A model generated the notes under the pieces. It worked only from the letters and a program-made list of their open reading frames with translations, did not search any database and was not told the DNA's origin. A stretch of 64,000 bases of DNA, taken from NCBI GenBank assembly GCA_028023455.1, contig JAQFVV010006341.1, positions 2,732,001-2,796,000 of the forward strand, read 5' to 3'. Position 1 is the stretch's first letter, and the number at the start of each line of letters is the position of its first letter. Below are positions 23,491-34,877 of this stretch, piece by piece. Made by a program: the position numbers and the translations under genes. The stretch comes from Epiperipatus broadwayi. Taxonomy: Eukaryota; Onychophora; Udeonychophora; Euonychophora; Peripatidae.

Positions 23491-26400
23491 GTAAGTTTAT
23501 TATTTATTTTTTTAATAACCTAATTTGTTTTGTGCAAATATTTTTTATCACATTTAAAAAAGTATTTTAATAATTCAGCGAGAAATTTAAATTTTCTTTA
23601 TTTTGTTTAATTTCTATTTCATTATTTTGATTGTCTTGCTCTTTTTTCTTTTCAAAAAAATTTTCAGTACAATATATGATTGATATATATGATTTTACAT
23701 CACCTAAAGTAAATTTTCAATTAATTTGGTCACAGAGTATTTTTAACATTTAGATCTCCATATGCTTTTTATTAAAGGCATGGACTCGGCAACCATAGAG
23801 TTATATTATCCTCCTTTCCTCAACAATAGTCAAGGCTGCATCATATTGCAATTGTATATTAATTTTTGTAATAAGAATGTTATCATGGGATCATTTAGCA
23901 ACTAATATTGCTTTTTATAAAATATATCCACTTTTATTTTCCTTTCAACATTAAAGATGTTGATTAATTCCCTTGCTATATATAATGGTTGCATTAAAAA
24001 TAAAATTTAATAATTTGTTTTTGTTCTGCTTCTGTATGTTTTTGTCTTAATCTGTTAATTATTTAACTTGCACAATATTTATTATAATTATCCGTGTATA
24101 ATTCTTTCTTTTTTATGTTATACTATCTTGTGGTAATAATTGTTTTAAAATGATAGCAAATATTTACTCCTACTTCCTTTTTTAAAAAAAAAAAAAAAAA
24201 TTGAAATAAATTGTTTTATATATTTAGTATATTTTTGATGTATAGTTATGTTTTAACTTTATTATATGTATATTTTCTGCATATATTTTTTTACCATATA
24301 AAAAATTATGAAATATAAATTCATAAAAAAAAATGATTTAATGCTAAGTGATATTTTCTATTCTTATAGATAAATATTGTCATTTATCAAATTTAAATTA
24401 AATATATGTATTTTTAAACTATGTAATATAAAAAAAAATAATCTTCTTTCTAATATAATTAAAGATGATTGTCTAAATAGTGAAATTGTTTTGTGCTTTT
24501 CAAGAGTAAATATTAATATTAATAAAAAGGAATATCAATCAATTGACACTTTTTGCGAAATAATATCTATGAAATATATTCATTTTTTATATAGTATTTG
24601 TTTCAGAACATATCTGTAACAGTATTAATGCAGACTAATTTGAAAATATATCTTTTTATATTAAATAAGTTTGAACACTTTTTATAATATTTTTAATGGA
24701 TACATTTGGCACAGAAAAGCACTTTAATAATAATAAAAAGATATTGTAACGTCTTCCATTCATGTACGAGGTTAGATATCTCAAGAACATAGTTATATTT
24801 CCTGATTAATTGACCTAATAATTTCTTGCAGCTCGAATTGCCGACACAGTTAGTTTTAATTTATTTATGAGGGCACCAGAATCTGTAGAGTCTGTAGACT
24901 CGCTAGCATTCATTGAGCAGATTCACAGTAAATAACTAAATTTAATATTTTTTAAAGAAATTTCCCCAGGCTTTATTAAAGAAGCATATTGGCAAAGGTA
25001 ATTTATACAATTCTCTAAAGTTAATAATCTTTTTAATAATAAAATCTAAATAACTAAAATTAAGAATATATAATTAAAAGTTGATATTAATGTTAAATAT
25101 TTTATTCTCAATTAAAATATTTAAATGGTAAATTATTAATGAAACTGGAAAGAACATACCACATGCTTATCCAGATAATATTAAATAATTAAACGGTTAG
25201 TATTTCACTTTTTTTATAAAGTAATCCATGGATAAAATGAATGTCTCTTTGAATAATAAACAGCGAATGTCTCTATCAGTATTTGAAGCTTCTAGTTAAG
25301 TTTAAAATTAAATTTTGTTTGCAAACGTTTAAATTGACATAATTTAGGGTATGAGGAGTATTAGCTTACTGGTAAGTTTCACGAATTTATGTAGATTGTA
25401 ATATACATTTATTTCTTGGGTTGAAGAGCTCATGGCTGTTGATTTTGATTACTATTGACATCTTTTATGTTCGTGGTCCATCCTACGGGTTAAACACAAA
25501 AGCTTTTTGGGATGACCTCTTCAAGATGAAAGAAAGTGTCTGCAAATGTTCTGGTCCATTCCTGCATGATTAATTAGTTCAGCAGATGAGTAGTCTATCC
25601 CAGATAGAAGCATCTAACTGCCATTGTGAGAACAAGACAACCATGATTAGCCTCTTGTCCCTCTATCCAGGACATACGGAAAACTGCCAGCACAGGATAA
25701 GACAAGTCCTTGCTAGAATCTATTTTCATTTTATGGTCCCAACCAGTTTTCAGATTTCTGTGCATATGTCCTTATCTTTTGTTTTATCATAAGGCACGTT
25801 TTGTAATCTTGTACAATAAAAATTATTTTTTAGTTTCAAAGTCTCTTTTTTATAGAATATTTAGCGTAATGTCTTTCTTCTATTTATGTGGATAAACAAT
25901 CTGTATGCACTTACATTCTTTCCAATTTTAACTTTAACTATATTAAATAGATAATATCAACACAAATAACTTTCATTACATGTATCAAAAAATAAATTCT
26001 ACTAACTAAAAAAAAACCTAAATTGTATCTTTTGAATGATTTTAACTTTTACTTTTTTTAGCTTTTCAATGTTATCAATGCCAAAACACTCATGAACTAT
26101 GTGTATTTTGATACAGTTCAATATATTAAATACATTACACGAATTCCAAGTTTTTTTTTTGAAACAAATTTTACCATTTTGGTGAAGCTTATAATTTTCA
26201 TGGTATTAGAAAAATATTTTATATTTTCATCTACAGAAGAAGTACAATATATTATAAATGTAATTTTGTTTCATCTCAAAATTATGTTTTTGAAAGCTAA
26301 TTCTTGATTTTAATTTTTTTAAGATGTAAGAACTTAAAAAAAAAATTAATTTTATAAACTACATATAGAATTAATTTTAATGTTTTAGTTTTAACATATA

Positions 26401-26517
26401 TTTAGTAAAATACATGTAAATTGATTTGAAGTTAATTTGAATTAATATTTTAGGAATTTAATTATAGTGTTTTTTTTTATGTTTAATGTTTATATATCTT
26501 TTTTTTTTTCTTTTTAG
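23491..26517 (+). other. POLRMT intron B-C (3.0 kb)
   Basis: GTAAGT donor, T-rich tract and TTTTTAG acceptor. The right half is occupied by a diverged copy of the long repeat that flanks the gag-bearing element at 37.9-45.6 kb. The rest (23491-24759) is featureless A+T-rich sequence. Confidence 0.75.
24760..26060. repeat. Solitary copy of the LTR-like repeat
   Basis: Diverged but collinear with 39108-40698 and 44482-45617. Shared landmarks are ACATAGTTATATTTCCTGATTAA, GAATTGC(C/T)G, TTATGAGGG/AGAGGG, AGCATATTGG, TAACTTACTGGTAAGTTT-like, CAGATTTCTGTGCATAT, AATCTGTATGCACTT and AACTTTCATT. No gag or other coding sequence adjoins it, so it would be a solo LTR if the repeat is an LTR. The frames at 25586-25895 are repeat sequence. 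Confidence 0.6.
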
Positions 26518-26608
26518 AAAAGAAGGCTTAGTTATTTTTTTAAAATGTATTATCCAATCATTCGGGAAACATTTCTGGAAGAAAGACAAAGGCTAGAAGA
26601 TGTTATAG
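26518..26608 (+). CDS. POLRMT exon C
   Basis: A TTTTTTTTTCTTTTTAG acceptor and a GTCAGC donor at 26609 bound 91 bases: 30 codons plus one base (phase 1). The frame reads KRRLSYFFKMYYPIIRETF then LEERQRLEDVI. It matches the LxxLRDQWEKALCRAL / ETKNRLEREV helix of vertebrate POLRMT directly after the exon B segment. The basic start and heptad-like pattern suggest a long helix of the N-terminal domain. The GTCAGC donor is weaker than the others, but the phase-1 junction with exon D restores Asp and a continuous homologous frame. Confidence 0.88.
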
Positions 26609-27479
26609 GTCAGCAAAGCATTTCAATTCTTTAATTTAAAATCATTTAATGTTTATGAATTAAAATAGAATAAAGTATAAAAGTTTTTGTAACAGCTCGT
26701 TTGATGGTCTAATAGCTGATAATTATTTTTAATAGCAATGAAATGTGTCGTTAAATTGCTATTAATAGATATTTATCAAATTTCATTTTTTTAGTTCTAT
26801 ATAATTTTTTTCTAAATCATATTTTACAGTGTTGTATTTGAAGCAAGTTATTTATAATTTCTACTTCTCATGCAAGATTCCTTAAAAACTAGAACTACTT
26901 TGCTTTAGTATTGAATCAATACATTGTACATTAGTTTATAAAAACTTTACTAATAAAGGGGAAGTCTTAGTTGTTTATGCAATATATTGTAAAAAAACTA
27001 GTTTTTTTTGCATTATTTCATGTTGGTTTTTTATTAATCACTGAATATAAAAAAGTTTGACAGATTTCTTTTTTTAAAGATAATCTTCAAATGTGTTCTT
27101 TCAATTTTTTCTTTATCAATGTCTTAAATTTGAAAACTTTTTTTTTTGCCAGAAGCAAAATATTGTTAAAACTTGAAGGTCCTTTATAAATTTCTTACCT
27201 GATTTTTTTTTATTTGAATAATAATAGCTTTTTTGGAAAGAATAATAGTCATCAAATAAATGTTTACTAGTGTCTTAATGGCACACTCTCTTTTTATTCT
27301 CATAATATGAATAGATTTTTTAAGAATAAAATATGTCAAAGATTTTTGGTCCATCCTGTTTTTTTATAGTTACTTGGTTCTTAACTCTGAAGATGTCAGA
27401 GGTTAAATAAATGCAAAAACTGTAATTGATGTGATGAATTAATTAATCTAGTTGCTATCAGGTTTAGTATGAATAATAT

Positions 27480-29760
27480 ATATTGTACCAGTCACTACCT
27501 TCAACCACGCTCATTGAGCATGAAATGCGCATGATTCTGGCAAGCAGCTGTTAAAGATATTGACAGGCATCAAATTTAGAAATTGCGATAATCATACCTT
27601 TGAAAGATTCATTTACTATAAACTCTACACACCACCTTGAGAAAAAGATCACTCTCTCTCCTAAGGGATATGACCATGCAATTCATAAAGAGATAGTATC
27701 TCTCTCTTTTATTATTATTTTTTTTTATAAAATTAATGGAAAAGATACACTGCCGAATGATCTGGAATCCCGATAAAGATGAATCGATGAATCCCTTACT
27801 AGCCCAGTCTACTCTTTATCTCGGGAAAGTGATTGGTTCTTTGTTAATAAGGAAGGTTAAACAATAACACAGCATTACACTAGGCTTTAAGATTAAATAT
27901 TAACTTTATTAAACCCCTATGACAATTAATAAACCCCTATGACAATTTAACTAGTTACAAAATAATAGAGAAAAATAATATACATAAAAGACCAAAAGGA
28001 ATTGTTAGTAGAAATTTACTAAGTTTTAAATAGCTTTCGAAAAAGGGATGGAATGATCTGAGCTTTTCTCCTGTTTACACATTTTTAAACAAACATGTTA
28101 AAATACATTATCTAACGCAATAATCTCATATACATTGATCATGGTATGCATATGCCTCAGAGAAAAAATATGACCCTCACTGTTTCTTATGCAATGACAT
28201 TAAACACTTTGCTAAATTAAAACAACATTTTAAGCGGTAATTGTATTTTAACATTAATAAGTTCCAAACATAAGTCCTGCATGTAGCAGACATTAAAAAG
28301 AAAAAAAAATATGGAGCTACATTTTCTTTTCTTTGTTTTATACTTTTATTCCCTAAAAAAAAAAATATAATAAAACAATCTTGCACTTAACAGATGGAAT
28401 AAAATGATAAAGAAAATACCCTCGTGTTAATTTGCATTGGAGAATCTTGCACGTGACGGATTGGATAAGTAACTATAATTATTTGAGGGTGAAACATACG
28501 CATCCGATGACAAAACGATTTAAATTTGGTAGTAAACCCACTCTTTTCAGAAGTAACGCAAGCAAATTATTATACATTCTTTGATCCTGCACGTGGCAGA
28601 TCGATAATTAATAAAATACGAAAGTAAAATAAAAGCTATTTTAACTCATTCAAGAGTAAGTCTACTATGCTACTATTTCAATTTAAATTAATATGAATGT
28701 TAACATTTATATTGGTTTATTTATTACTCACAAATGATACATAAAATAGAGAATTTATAGTAATAGTATTAAAAAAAAAAAGAAAGGACAAATAAAATAA
28801 AATAAATTAATGGAATATAAATAATACTTGATTCTTATCCAGGCTGGGGCTTCTGACAATAATATATCTCAGCTGATCAGGAGATTGTGGGAAAACTATC
28901 CATGGAGGGCGGCAAAATTGTCTATAGCAGCTACACTGTTAGGAAGAAGAAAATTATATCTCTTAATGGCTACATAGGGTTTCGAGCAGTGCGCATATAC
29001 CGATCTTGTTTTCTACTCCATGTTTCTTGACATATCACAAATATATCTGAATTCCATTATTTCAGTGGTGTGAAATTTTAATGAAGGTTTCACTATTTTC
29101 ACTGGTTCTTGAATACCGTATTTGACTCGTACTGTTTATTAAGTTGTGTCTTAGTTCGTACTTTTGATATTTCTAGATCAGTACTTTCCACTAATGTATC
29201 CAATTATTTATAGTTCTTCGTCTGCTTTCTCTGTATGTGATTAAATAATAACAATTTCTTCTCGGCCGGTGCTCTTTAAAGGTATAGTTTACGTTATTAA
29301 CTTTTCTTCTAAGTCAGTATTTTCAAAACTATATCTGATGCTCTTTCAATTTCCTTTAATTTTTACTTGACCAAACTTCTCCGAAATTATGTTTAAAAGC
29401 CATAACTGCTTCTTGGTTGGTGCTCTCCAAAAGTAGAAAATATATATTCCTTTTTTTTTTTTTTGTTTTCTTCCTTCAGCTAGTACTTTCCGGGAAAGTA
29501 TTAAGCCAGCATAATAATTTGAATTGGAGCAGTAATCAGAATGCGAATTTAATCTGCATAAGAAGGACTAATCTGAAGCTCAATTAAAAGTCTACAAATG
29601 AATCTCAGTGTCATGAATGAATTCAAAGACCGCCAAAGAAAGAAGAATGAATGCCCAAGAAAGCATAATGAATGATAAATAATGAATGAATGCCGAATGC
29701 CCAATATCACCTGAGCAGCAATATACACCCCCCTCATTACATCGTGAATTAAGCCGTCCC
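27480..29760. repeat. Degenerate internally repeated region, unknown class
   Basis: Two sets of diverged internal repeats are visible. CCTGCACGTGGCAGAT and variants (CTTGCACGTGACGGATTGG, CCTGCATGTAGCAGACAT, CTTGCACTTAACAGATGG) occur between 28270 and 28600. Between 29160 and 29500, lines of the type CTTCT(A/C)(G/A)...GTACTTTCC or GGTGCTCT(T/C)(C/T)AAA recur every 60-120 bases. Overall composition is less A+T-rich than the surroundings (CACGTG, GGAGGGCGGC), suggesting an old mobile element. No coding frame supports a class; the frame at 29549-29737 is not convincing. Confidence 0.4.
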
Positions 29761-30187
29761 CTCTACAAACTATTGCTCATAATCTTTTTTCTTTAATTAA
29801 ATTCCTTTGCTTTCAAATTAATAGATGTAGCTAAACTTATCTTTAGCTAATCTATCTTTTGACATTATGAACAAAATTTTGTTTAATTAATCTAAGAGTT
29901 TTAGAATTACTCAGACCATTGAATTCCAATCCCTGAATTTCTCTAATTAATTAATAAAAGTACATTTTGTAATTAAATAAATCTTCTGCAGGTATCAAAT
30001 TACCACTAATACAATTTCTACAGTTTTTTCTAAAACATTTCACAATAGAATAAAGAGGTCATTGACTAGCCTGCGGTTATGAAAACTAAATTTTAAAAAG
30101 AAAAAATTTATAAAACTTATAAACTGTATATGTGTTGTTACAGCAAAAATTGTTTTTAAGTTATGTTTTTATTTAAAAAAAAAAAAA

Positions 30188-30534
30188 CTATACAGAAAAA
30201 GAATCAGAATTAAAACCAATTCTTTTTTTATGTTGCACTTCAAGTATACAATATTCAAATATGTTTAAAAATACATATATACAAGCAACAAAGATTACAA
30301 ATTATAAAATTATTATATAAAAGCCTTTTTCGGCAAATTATGTTTTTTTGCCCTTTTCAATATGTCTCCACGATTTAAAGCACATACAGTGACATCTATA
30401 TCAATACATGAGAGAAGATAGATAAACAAATGGATATCTGACATGATCTATTATGTGTTTTTTTTCCCCCCTCAATTCTACTACAAAATTACTCTGTTAT
30501 ATCTATTGAATGGATATATATCCACATATATTAA
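30188..30534 (-). other. 3' UTR of Penelope-like copy 1
   Basis: The 347 bases downstream of the ORF, repeated almost exactly at 33040-33387 (copy 2) and, in part, at 37305-37593 (copy 3). It contains a hairpin-forming GCCGAAAAAGGC and ends CTGTATAG on the element strand. Copy 3 lacks the last 59 or so bases, stopping at GAATATTGTA before its A13. No canonical hammerhead core (CUGAUGA plus GAAA) is seen here. Confidence 0.7.
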
Positions 30535-32985
30535 TTAATTAACTATCCATTCTTTATCCATTAACCACTTATTATTTAACTTAATGGATGTTTTGTATAT
30601 ATTCATACAGTTGTTTTTATTATACATGATGTAGTTTGTTTCATATATTTTACGTCTATTAACATTTTTAATATAATCAAGAACACTTATATTATCAATA
30701 CAATTTATTTTATGTCCATACTGCAAATAATGAACATATAACGCAGATCTATCATCTTTCCTAGCAATAGCATCATTGTGTTCTTTAGCTCTTTCTCCCA
30801 ATTGCTTTGACGTCTGGCCATAGTAAATCATATTACAAAAATTACATCTAATTTTATAAACCATTCCTCTCTTATATTTTATATCATCTTTCATTCTACA
30901 ATTAGTTATCAATTTATCCAAATTTTTGCTATTAGCCCACCCCACGTTAATGTTTTTATCTAGATAATTTTTACTTTTTTTATTTAATATATTATATACA
31001 CTAGGCAAATATGAAATTTTTATCCACTTCTTTTGTTTATTAGTCCTACATCTATTATTATTCGTGCTATTTACTCCATGTTGTGAAAATATATTGTCAA
31101 TACTATGCGCTGCATATCCATATCCCATATATGTTTGTTTAAATTTATCCTTCTGTAACATAGCAATATTTCTATCTGTATTAAATCTATCGTTCTTATA
31201 TTTAAAATTCTTAATTACACTCATCTTTTGTATCCATGGTTGTTTTGAATCAATTGATATAATTTTCCTTAATTTATAATCTTTAATAAAATGCTTAATT
31301 ATAATATCATTATTTTGATTTAAAATAATTTCAATATCTAAATACCTTATTTCATTATCAATTTCTTTCATAGTAAACCTAATATTATCAACATTATTAT
31401 TAAATTGTTTATATAATTTATATATTGCCCTCTTATTACCAATTATCAAACTATCATCTACGTATCTAAAATAATGTAGTACTTCTTTTTTAATTATACT
31501 GCCTTTTATAATATTGATTTCCATGTCATTAATGAACATAGATGCCATAAGCCCACTAATTGCGCATCCCATTACCCATCCCTTATTTATACTCCAATAT
31601 TCATTATTATATTTAAAATATAAACTATTATTTATTAGGTTCAATGCTTCATTTATAATACTAATTATGCTATTATCATTGATATATAGAGATAAAGCCT
31701 TTATGACGACACTAATGCTTTTAATTCTAGGGATACTAGGGTACATCGATTCTATGTCCATCACAAAGATACTGTGGTTTCTATTTATATTCATCATATT
31801 TAATTTATCAATAATAGCCTCTGTATTTTTTATACAATATTGTCCATAACCAATAATATCAGCTATCCATTTGTTTAAATATTTACAAAATTTATGTAAA
31901 ATGAAATTGCTAAAATTGAACAATAATCTTAAAGGGTTATCTTCCTTATGCGTTTTTACCTTACAAAATATATATGGGTTCTCATATGAATTAGGATATA
32001 AAGAATAATATTGATTATCACTTATAATGTTATTAAGCTTCATCTTTTTTAACAATTTTACATATTTATTTTTTATATTATTTGTAGGATCTTTAGATAA
32101 TCTACTATACCCCTCATTTTTTATTACACTATCTATTCTATCATTATAGTCCTTAGCGTACATTACAACAAAACGACAACCTTTATCTTCTTTACTTATT
32201 ACAATCCCAGAGCCATTACATATATATCTAATTTCGTTTATTATTTTTCTGTAGTTATAATCCCTATTAGAAATATTAAGTTCGTATAAATGTCTATTTA
32301 AAACACAATGTAATTTCTTTTTCTCCCCGTATGAAATATGTGCCAATTCAATGTCTGTTATAATCCTCTTCTTTATATCTTTGTCTATAAATGGGATAAA
32401 TGATGGATTTTTACTCAGTAAATTACTTTGTTCACGTGAAAATTTATAGTCCGTTAAATTTACAAAATTGTCTGAAACATGTTTTTTATATTCCATAGAT
32501 TTATAAGATTGCTGAATATTATCATATCTGCATGATCTATTAGTGGAAAATTTATTAATCAGCCATTCCCATTTTTTAGTATATTTAAGGTGTATTTTAT
32601 AATACCATTTATTACGATAATTATTTAAGAAAGCTTTGAAATTATCCCAGACATTTATCCTTTTTAATATTGGTTTTATAATTTTATTTAAGCTTCTAAA
32701 TCTATCCAAACTTCTTTTAAAAATGTAGTATTTTTCATTTATAAAAATCTGCAACAAATAATTCTCCAATTTATATATTAATCTATTATTATTTGAGATC
32801 TTCTTATTCCTTCTAACGTTAATTATACATGCTTTAGGCATAATCTTATGTAATTTACAATTATTTAAATATGATAATTGACCTTTTATTTTTTCCATAT
32901 GTAAACATAATTTAGTTAATTTCTTTACCTTAATCAAATCAATCGTATCCAAATTATCTCTCATATATTTCCATAAATGCTCCAT
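30535..32985 (-). CDS. Penelope-like reverse transcriptase with GIY-YIG nuclease (intact)
   Basis: An uninterrupted 816-codon ORF. It encodes a retroelement polyprotein that reverse-transcribes its own RNA and nicks target DNA. The ATG is supported by an in-frame TGA 27 bases upstream (33010-33012). RT landmarks: SKEDKGCRFVV (264-274), KVKTHKEDNPLRLL (342-355), motif A FVMDIESMYPSIP (407-419), motif B GWVMGCAISGLMAS (469-482), catalytic YVDD (508-511), RYLDIEI (547-553). GIY-YIG domain at the C-terminus: VYKI (709-712), C714 and C717, YYGQT (721-725), R732, H736, H752/H758 and E782, the Cys-Cys-His-His plus Arg/Glu pattern of canonical endonuclease-bearing PLEs. All expected catalytic residues are present. 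Copy 2's 3' end lies 54 bases upstream and may act as pseudo-LTR promoter. It is antisense to the host gene. The PLE subfamily is not assigned. Confidence 0.92.
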   Translation of the reverse strand: MEHLWKYMRDNLDTIDLIKVKKLTKLCLHMEKIKGQLSYLNNCKLHKIMPKACIINVRRNKKISNNNRLIYKLENYLLQIFINEKYYIFKRSLDRFRSLNKIIKPILKRINVWDNFKAFLNNYRNKWYYKIHLKYTKKWEWLINKFSTNRSCRYDNIQQSYKSMEYKKHVSDNFVNLTDYKFSREQSNLLSKNPSFIPFIDKDIKKRIITDIELAHISYGEKKKLHCVLNRHLYELNISNRDYNYRKIINEIRYICNGSGIVISKEDKGCRFVVMYAKDYNDRIDSVIKNEGYSRLSKDPTNNIKNKYVKLLKKMKLNNIISDNQYYSLYPNSYENPYIFCKVKTHKEDNPLRLLFNFSNFILHKFCKYLNKWIADIIGYGQYCIKNTEAIIDKLNMMNINRNHSIFVMDIESMYPSIPRIKSISVVIKALSLYINDNSIISIINEALNLINNSLYFKYNNEYWSINKGWVMGCAISGLMASMFINDMEINIIKGSIIKKEVLHYFRYVDDSLIIGNKRAIYKLYKQFNNNVDNIRFTMKEIDNEIRYLDIEIILNQNNDIIIKHFIKDYKLRKIISIDSKQPWIQKMSVIKNFKYKNDRFNTDRNIAMLQKDKFKQTYMGYGYAAHSIDNIFSQHGVNSTNNNRCRTNKQKKWIKISYLPSVYNILNKKSKNYLDKNINVGWANSKNLDKLITNCRMKDDIKYKRGMVYKIRCNFCNMIYYGQTSKQLGERAKEHNDAIARKDDRSALYVHYLQYGHKINCIDNISVLDYIKNVNRRKIYETNYIMYNKNNCMNIYKTSIKLNNKWLMDKEWIVN

Positions 32986-33039
32986 ATCCCAAACAACCGC
33001 AGTATTAATTCAAAAGTAACGTTATAAATAATATCGAAA

Positions 33040-34877
33040 ATACTATACAGAAAAAGAATCAGAATTAAAACCAATTCTTTTTTTATGTTGCACTTCAAGT
33101 ATACAATATTCAAATATGTTTAAAAATACATATATACAAGCAACAAAGATTACAAATTATAAAATTATTATATAAAAGCCTTTTTCGGCAAATTATGTTT
33201 TTTTGCCCTTTTCAATATGTCTCCACGATTTAAAGCACATACAGTGACATCTATATCAATACATGAGAGAAGATAGATAAACAAATGGATATCTGACATG
33301 ATCTATTATGTGTTTTTTTTCCCCTCAATTCTACTACAAAATTACTCTGTTATATCTATTGAATGGATATATATCCACATATATTAATTAATTAACTATC
33401 CATTCTTTATCCATTAACCACTTATTATTTAACTTAATGGATGTTTTGTATATATTCATACAGTTGTTTTTATTATACATGATGTAGTTTGTTTCATATA
33501 TTTTACGTCTATTAACATTTTTAATATAATCAAGAACACTTATATTATCAATACAATTTATTTTATGTCCATACTGCAAATAATGAACATATAACACAGA
33601 TCTATCATCTTTCCTAGCAATAGCATCATTGTGTTCTTTAGCTCTTTCTCCCAATTGCTTTGACGATCTGGCCATAGTAAATCATATTACAAAAATTACA
33701 TCTAATTTTATAAACCATTCCTCTCTTATATTTTATATCATCTTTCATTCTACTATTAGTTATCAATTTATCCAAATTTTTGCTATTAGCCCACCCCATG
33801 TTAATGTTTTTATCTAGATAATTTTTACTTTTTTTATTTAATATATACACTAGGCAAATATGAAATTTTTATCCACTTCTTTTGTTTATTAGTCCTACAT
33901 CTATTATTATTCGTGCTATTTACTCCATGTTGTGAAAATATATTGTCAATACTATGCGCTGCATATCCATATCCCATATATGTTTGTTTAAATTTATCCT
34001 TCTGTAACATAGCAATATTTCTATCTGTATTAAATCTATCGTTCTTATATTTAAAATTCTTAATTACACTCATCTTTTGTATCCATGGTTGTTTTGAATC
34101 AATTGTTATAATTTTCCTTAATTTATAATCTTTAATAAAATGCTTAATTATAATATCATTATTTTGATTTAAAATAATTTCAATATCTAAATACCTTATT
34201 TCATTATCAATTTCTTTCATAGTAAACCTAATATTATCAACATTATTATTAAATTGTTTATATAATTTATATATTGCCCTCTTATTACCAATTATCAAAC
34301 TATCATCTACGTATCTAAAATAATGTAGTACTTCTTTTTTAATTATACTGCCTTTTATAATATTGATTTCCATGTCATTAATGAACATAGATGCCATAAG
34401 CCCACTAATTGCGCATCCCATTACCCATCCCTTATTTATACTCCAATATTCATTATTATATTTAAAATATAAACTATTATTTATTAGGTTCAATGCTTCA
34501 TTTATAATACTAATTATGCTATTATCATTGATATATAGAGATAAAGCCTTTATGACGACACTAATGCTTTTAATTCTAGGGATACTAGGGTACATCGATT
34601 CTATGTCCATCACAAAGATACTGTGGTTTCTATTTATATTCATCATATTTAATTTATCAATAATAGCCTCTGTATTTTTTATACAATATTGTCCATAACC
34701 AATAATATCAGCTATCCATTTGTTTAAATATTTACAAAATTTATGTAAAATGAAATTGCTAAAATTGAACAATAATCTTAAAGGGTTATCTTCCTTATGC
34801 GTTTTTACCTTACAAAATATATATGGGTTCTCATATGAATTAGGATATAAAGAATAATATTGATTATCACTTATAAT
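33040..34877 (-). pseudogene. Penelope-like copy 2, 5'-truncated and frameshifted
   Basis: Same sequence as copy 1 from the 3' terminus up to about codon 320; everything upstream is missing. RT motifs A, B and YVDD are intact in 33834-34772. Two lesions break the frame: a 5-base deletion at the TATATAATATATT stretch (about 33842-33846), and a one-base insertion (GACGATCTGG for GACGTCTGG, about 33665) between YYGQ and the SKQLGERAKEH helix of the GIY-YIG domain. The frames at 33388-33675 and 33638-33850 are its separated C-terminal pieces. As a direct repeat upstream of copy 1 it forms a pseudo-LTR arrangement. Confidence 0.88.

Noticed and set aside
30188-30534. Possible hammerhead ribozyme in the intact PLE 3' region
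   Set aside because: No CUGAUGA-type core on either strand of the UTR or the short 5' leader; only a small GCC/GGC hairpin is seen.
31064-31849. Open frames on the plus strand across PLE copy 1 (and equivalents in copies 2 and 3)
   Set aside because: They are antisense shadows of the RT ORF, repeated in every copy because the copies are nearly identical. No independent domain.
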